Positions 12,934 to 15,813 of a stretch of 15,813 bases of DNA are shown here, one piece after another. The translations under genes and the position numbers were made by a program. Under the pieces are notes generated by a model. That model did not search any database. It saw nothing but the letters and a program-made list of their open reading frames with translations, and had not been told where the DNA came from. The first letter of the stretch is position 1, and each line of letters begins with the position of its first letter. This DNA comes from Methanosarcinales archaeon (GTDB taxonomy: Archaea; Halobacteriota; Syntropharchaeia; Alkanophagales; Methanospirareceae): positions 1 through 15,813 of the forward strand of contig JAENXH010000012.1 of the NCBI GenBank assembly GCA_016649585.1. Direction: 5' to 3'.

Positions 12934-13455
12934 TTACAATAGCCCTTTTTGTATGGTACGATTATATTCATCCTTAAAAGACTCCTTGTCACAAATAATA
13001 ACAAGTCTAAGTGTTCCTTCGTTTTCCAAGTACTCTGTTTCTTCTTCACGGCCCTGAACGAGAACGAATAACACTGGTTTATTCAAAGGATAGACCTTCT
13101 GGTTCTTGTCAATCATGAAATTGCACTTGGAAATTACTTCCAAGTCGTACTTAACTCTCTCTGGACGCTTCTCTTCTTCAACTATTAGTATAACCTTGTC
13201 CTCACTAATCCCTGTCACATCAGCCTGCTTTTTCTGGTATGCTGTTTTATTCCTTTTAATCTGCTTCATATCAAAATTACCATTCGTGCCTATCATTTCT
13301 TGAGGGATCTCGTAGAGGCTTGAATGTCCCAGATAACAATGGTCATGGTACGGACTAATTAGTCTGTCCTCATGGTCAAAGAATACCCTATCGTATCTCC
13401 TATGTTCCTCAATGTCGTCCACAATAACATCGAGTATTTGCGTGTATCTTGTCAT
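12934..13455 (-). CDS. Unknown protein, possible PD-(D/E)XK nuclease-like fold
   Basis: I do not recognise this 173-residue protein. It is soluble, charged and has no signal peptide. Residues 78-96 (QADVTGISEDKVILIVEEEK, ending in VEEEK) place an Asp (D79) before a strand ending E94-x-K96. A helix (97-110) and two more strands follow (KPVLFVLVQG and LRLVIICD). That is the order expected of the PD-(D/E)XK nuclease core, but the match is by eye and could be chance. The N-terminal part is rich in His, Asp and Tyr (FFDHEDRLISPYHDHCYLGH, 25-44). The ATG at 13455 has a TATA-like GATATTTATC about 30-40 nt upstream. It is a single gene between hicBA and the ATP synthase region. Confidence 0.6.
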   Translation of the reverse strand: MTRYTQILDVIVDDIEEHRRYDRVFFDHEDRLISPYHDHCYLGHSSLYEIPQEMIGTNGNFDMKQIKRNKTAYQKKQADVTGISEDKVILIVEEEKRPERVKYDLEVISKCNFMIDKNQKVYPLNKPVLFVLVQGREEETEYLENEGTLRLVIICDKESFKDEYNRTIQKGLL

Positions 13456-13678
13456 TCCAGCACCTATGAAAAATACTCTTCAACAAGATAAATATCCTCA
13501 TATCGTATTTAACGATTTTCATCTCTTAAGTCACATACCCCGTACTTAGGTGCGGAGCCTGCACTAATTTGTTATCCAAGGATATATAAAAGCTTTTCGA
13601 TCCGTACCGAAAATCAAGCGGATATGATACCTGAGATGTTTTGAGAGAAGTCGCACCAACAATTTAATATATCTATGT
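13456..13678. other. Intergenic region with tandem TATA-like elements
   Basis: Divergent promoter region between the unknown gene and the atpZ-like gene. On the plus strand it holds GGATATATAAAAGC (about 13579-13592) and TTTAATATATC (about 13663-13673). Just after the first TATA box, TTTTCG and CGAAAA form a 6-bp inverted repeat around 8 nt. No open frame or recognised RNA gene is seen. Confidence 0.45.
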
Positions 13679-13705
13679 ATGCCTGACAGGCATTTATTTA
13701 TGATT

Positions 13706-13936
13706 ATGGTAAAAGGAAGCGGAAAGAAGACGGACATGAACTGGCTAAGGGGAATAGGAGCAAGCTTTGACATCGCTATTACCGTTTTGTTCTGTGCGTT
13801 CGTAGGTTACTTTATATGTGGTGGAAGGCTCAACGAGGTAACCCACCTCAGTATTCTTGGTCTTGCAATAGGCGCGTTTTTCGGGTTGATAATAGCTTTA
13901 TATCGCATAACAAGAATGTTTGGAGGTGGTGAGTGA
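13706..13936 (+). CDS. Small two-helix membrane protein, AtpZ/AtpI-like
   Basis: A 76-residue protein with a short basic N-terminus and two hydrophobic helices (about 21-39 and 49-68) joined by a short polar loop (GGRLNEVTH). The second helix is Gly-rich (GLAIGAFFGLIIALYR), and the layout resembles AtpZ/AtpI-family accessory proteins, which help assemble rotor rings of F-type (and N-type) ATPases. The similarity is in topology and glycine pattern, so it is tentative. The start is uncertain: ATGs lie at 13679, 13700, 13706 and 13736; the TATA-like element ending at 13673 makes 13700 or 13706 the likeliest. A second small membrane protein follows after 3 nt. Confidence 0.6.
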   Translation: MVKGSGKKTDMNWLRGIGASFDIAITVLFCAFVGYFICGGRLNEVTHLSILGLAIGAFFGLIIALYRITRMFGGGE

Positions 13937-13939
13937 GGG

Positions 13940-14125
13940 ATGAAGCGGAAGGAGAATCGGGGTCTGTTATTCCTGCTAAAAAAAGTGCTTGACGAGAAAG
14001 AGGATTACAGGGTAAGACTTTACATACTCATGTGGATTGCATCAATCTGCGCGACGCTTGCTTTAGTTATAGGCGCTCTCGTCTTCCTGTTTAAAGTGTT
14101 TGGACTCTTCTCGTATATTTCATAA
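13940..14125 (+). CDS. Small single-pass membrane protein, unknown
   Basis: A 61-residue protein with a basic, amphipathic N-terminal half (MKRKENRGLLFLLKKVLDEK) and one long hydrophobic helix (about 28-55). I do not recognise a family. It starts 3 nt after the atpZ-like gene behind a GGTGGTGAG purine stretch, so the two form a small operon and probably act together. Its stop overlaps the stop of the convergent ATP synthase subunit C gene by 6 nt. Confidence 0.65.
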   Translation: MKRKENRGLLFLLKKVLDEKEDYRVRLYILMWIASICATLALVIGALVFLFKVFGLFSYIS

Positions 14126-15184
14126 GATTAACAGGAATTCTCTTATCTTTTCCGGGCTAACACCCTCCTCCTTCAACTTCGCTATCAGCCTTATGTTCCT
14201 TATTTCAGCTTCTTTCATTGCCAAAAAACTTATGACCGGGCCTAAGCCAAAGGCCTCCGCAGTGGAAATATCCTTTGCCTTCCTGAGTACCTGCTCTTCG
14301 ATCTTCCTTTCCAACTCCATCAGATCCAATCCTTCTCCCACGTCCACTACCAGATAAGAATATCTCGTCTCCTTCAGCCTCACCAGAAACTCATCCACGT
14401 CCTTCGATTCTTCATATTCCCTATCAACGTCAAACTTCATTAAAAATCGCCTTATCTCATCCGCACCTACCCTCCCTGCTTTCCCTCTCAGCATCGCATT
14501 CAGGTCCAAACTGTCAGCGAGAACCTGCAAATAATCGTTAAAAGTTTTAAGTTTCTTCTCTCTGCTCCATATTGCTTCTTCAACCACCCGTTCAAACATC
14601 CTCTTCTTCAAAAGGAGATCAATAAAGGAGAAATTTCTGGTGGCTTTGTATTCTTCCAACCCCGCTCTTATATCGTAAGGCGTGCCTTCAAGTGCCGAAA
14701 CCACTTCTTCCATATCTCTCTCAGACAATTCCTGGATAGAATCATACATATATCCCGCTTCCACCAGTCCTTCCTTTACTTCTTCCACTGGCATACCCGC
14801 GTGTAACCCTCCAAGAACCCTTCTCAAGTTCGCCACATCCCACTTCTTTATTAAATAATCGAAGACCCCACTCAAGTCCTTGGGGACTAAGTCAAAGATC
14901 TCATAATCCAGATCCTTCTCATGGAGTAGCAAACCTCGTTCTATGTTTTCATAAGTGGGCTCTGTTATGTATTTGCCATAATCGGTATTCTCAAAAAAGG
15001 ATGGAAAATCCTCCAAATCCGACGAAACTAACTCGTCATATTTTTTATCGTCAATCAGCCTTGATTCCTTCATCTTTACCACCGCAGTGGCATATATAAT
15101 CGGGGTGATTCTGAGTAAATATAGTGGGACAAAAAAAACAACAGCAGCAAGCGCTGCTACTAATACGAATACTAAAACATCCAT
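14120..15184 (-). CDS. atpC: A-type ATP synthase subunit C
   Basis: Subunit C (equivalent to eukaryotic V-ATPase d) is the funnel that joins the central stalk to the K rotor ring. The 354-residue protein shows the three-fold helical family repeat: YATAVVKMKESRLIDDKKYDELV (31-53), the DYGKYI and YENIERGLL region, the KWDVANLRRVLGGLHAGM segment (114-131), DLLLKKRMFERVV, and C-terminal FGLGPVISFLAMKEAEIRNIRLIAKLKEEG. Odd: residues 1-25 are strongly hydrophobic (LVFVLVAALAAVVFFVPLYLL) and look like a membrane anchor before the normal start of the fold near Tyr31. It lies 12 nt after the K gene, with no subunit E between, and is the last gene of the minus-strand cluster. Confidence 0.93.
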   Translation of the reverse strand: MDVLVFVLVAALAAVVFFVPLYLLRITPIIYATAVVKMKESRLIDDKKYDELVSSDLEDFPSFFENTDYGKYITEPTYENIERGLLLHEKDLDYEIFDLVPKDLSGVFDYLIKKWDVANLRRVLGGLHAGMPVEEVKEGLVEAGYMYDSIQELSERDMEEVVSALEGTPYDIRAGLEEYKATRNFSFIDLLLKKRMFERVVEEAIWSREKKLKTFNDYLQVLADSLDLNAMLRGKAGRVGADEIRRFLMKFDVDREYEESKDVDEFLVRLKETRYSYLVVDVGEGLDLMELERKIEEQVLRKAKDISTAEAFGLGPVISFLAMKEAEIRNIRLIAKLKEEGVSPEKIREFLLIL

Positions 15185-15196
15185 TTTCCCTTCCGT

Positions 15197-15676
15197 TTAT
15201 AGAAACCCTATCGATAAGAGCATCAAAACCGCTATGACCACTCCGAATATAGCCGGCGTCTCTGCCAATACTGCCAATACCAGGCTCTGACCAAATACCT
15301 CCGGTCGTTTTGCCGATGCGATTGCACCACCGCCACAGATACTCCCCTGTCCGATTCCTGATAGCCCTGTTACGCCAACCACAATACCCGCTCCGAGCGC
15401 GATTAGACCATCGGTATCTGATATCTCCCGTGGGGTTCCACCAAGCAAGCCAGCGCCCAACATTATTAAAATTGCCATCAAGAACCCGTAGATCATCTGC
15501 GTCTGGGGTAATGCATTCCATACCAGAACGTTACCGAACTTCCTTGGATCTTCGGAGATAATCCCCGTTCCTGCAACACCTGAAAATCCCAATCCAATCG
15601 CTGTACCTGCGCCTGCCAAGCCCAATGCAATACCAGCGCCCAAAGCCGCGTATCCCAAACCCATTGTCGGTTCCAT
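15197..15676 (-). CDS. atpK: A-type ATP synthase rotor subunit K (duplicated, Na+-site residues)
   Basis: Membrane rotor proteolipid made of two fused hairpins (159 residues, four helices). Hairpin 1 has NALPQTQMIYGF (54-65), with Gln58 where single-hairpin archaeal c subunits carry the ion-binding Glu. Hairpin 2 has LAETPAIFGVV (137-147), with Glu139. Leu56, Thr59, Gln60, Gln110 and Glu139 correspond to L61, T64, Q65, Q110 and E139 of Enterococcus hirae NtpK, its Na+ ligands. Na+ coupling with one carboxylate per four helices is therefore likely. The ATG at 15676 has an AGGTGA site (15682-15687). It follows subunit I by 17 nt. Confidence 0.95.
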   Translation of the reverse strand: MEPTMGLGYAALGAGIALGLAGAGTAIGLGFSGVAGTGIISEDPRKFGNVLVWNALPQTQMIYGFLMAILIMLGAGLLGGTPREISDTDGLIALGAGIVVGVTGLSGIGQGSICGGGAIASAKRPEVFGQSLVLAVLAETPAIFGVVIAVLMLLSIGFL

Positions 15677-15693
15677 CTTTTCACCTCTTATTA

Positions 15694-15813
15694 TTATGTC
15701 TTTATCTTTAGCTCAAACGGTTTATATTCATCTTCATAGTCTCCGGTTATATAAAACTTACTGAAAAATTCCACATAGTGCAATCTGAGACCATGAACAA
15801 AAGAGCCCAATAC
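15694..15813 (-). CDS. atpI: A-type ATP synthase subunit I (a), C-terminal end only
   Basis: The minus strand is open from the window edge to a TAA at 15696-15694. The 39 visible residues contain LGSFVHGLRLHYVEFFSKFY followed by an acidic-aromatic tail (DYEDEYKPFELKIKT). LGSFVHxLRLHYVEFFSKFY is the highly conserved C-terminal signature of the V/A-type ATPase stator subunit I (a), after the last membrane helix. Most of the gene, including the half-channel arginine, lies beyond the right edge. The I-K order is normal for archaeal operons. Confidence 0.92.
   Translation of the reverse strand, partial: VLGSFVHGLRLHYVEFFSKFYITGDYEDEYKPFELKIKT

Noticed and set aside
12849..13049. A 66-residue minus-strand frame overlapping the unknown gene's end
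   Set aside because: It is in another frame of the larger gene and reads into the IS-like relic; no family resemblance.
15051..15521. A 156-residue minus-strand frame spanning subunits K and C
   Set aside because: It is a shadow of two certain genes, with low-complexity W/R/S/G composition.

Overview
The window comes from an archaeon. The evidence is an archaeal NAC homologue, a DHH-family RecJ-like protein of archaeal length, a PRC-barrel protein, A/V-type ATP synthase subunits I, K and C, a tRNA gene with a canonical archaeal bulge-helix-bulge intron, tRNAs without an encoded CCA, and TATA-type promoters. An Rnf complex next to an A-type ATP synthase fits the methanogen/ANME/alkane-oxidiser side of the Euryarchaeota (Halobacteriota). 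A position near ANME-1 or Syntrophoarchaeia is only a guess.

Layout. 1-372: right-hand part of an IS481-like insertion sequence, with the N-terminus of its transposase on the minus strand and two 22-nt repeats at its end. 373-2780: hypF, which has lost its 5' end to that insertion, followed by hypC (NiFe-hydrogenase cyanide-ligand synthesis). 2922-2994: tRNA-Val(GAC), minus. 3126-4652: NAC, NAD kinase and a PRC-barrel protein, plus strand. 4644-4794: tRNA-Arg(CCT), minus, with a 76-nt intron; its 3' end overlaps the PRC-barrel gene. 4905-6308: DHH exonuclease-like protein. 6271-7275: apbE, minus, convergent with the DHH gene and divergent from rnf. 7334-12179: complete rnfCDGEAB operon. 12207-12780: a hicBA toxin-antitoxin cassette between two exact 19-nt repeats with IS200/IS605-like hairpins. 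12934-13455: unknown protein with a possible PD-(D/E)XK core. 13706-14125: two small membrane proteins, the first AtpZ/AtpI-like. 14120-15813: C-terminus of subunit I, then subunits K and C of the A-type ATP synthase, minus.

How it fits together. ApbE attaches FMN covalently to RnfG and RnfD, and its gene shares a short promoter region with rnfC. Rnf couples electron flow between ferredoxin and a second carrier to ion pumping. The K rotor subunit keeps the full set of Na+ ligands known from the Enterococcus hirae V-ATPase, with one carboxylate per four helices. This suggests a sodium circuit between Rnf and the ATP synthase. No multihaem cytochrome gene sits with rnf, unlike the Methanosarcina acetivorans operon. 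The ATP synthase cluster is rearranged: E is missing between K and C, and C is the last gene of the cluster. Mobile DNA is concentrated at the left edge and at 12.2-12.9 kb.
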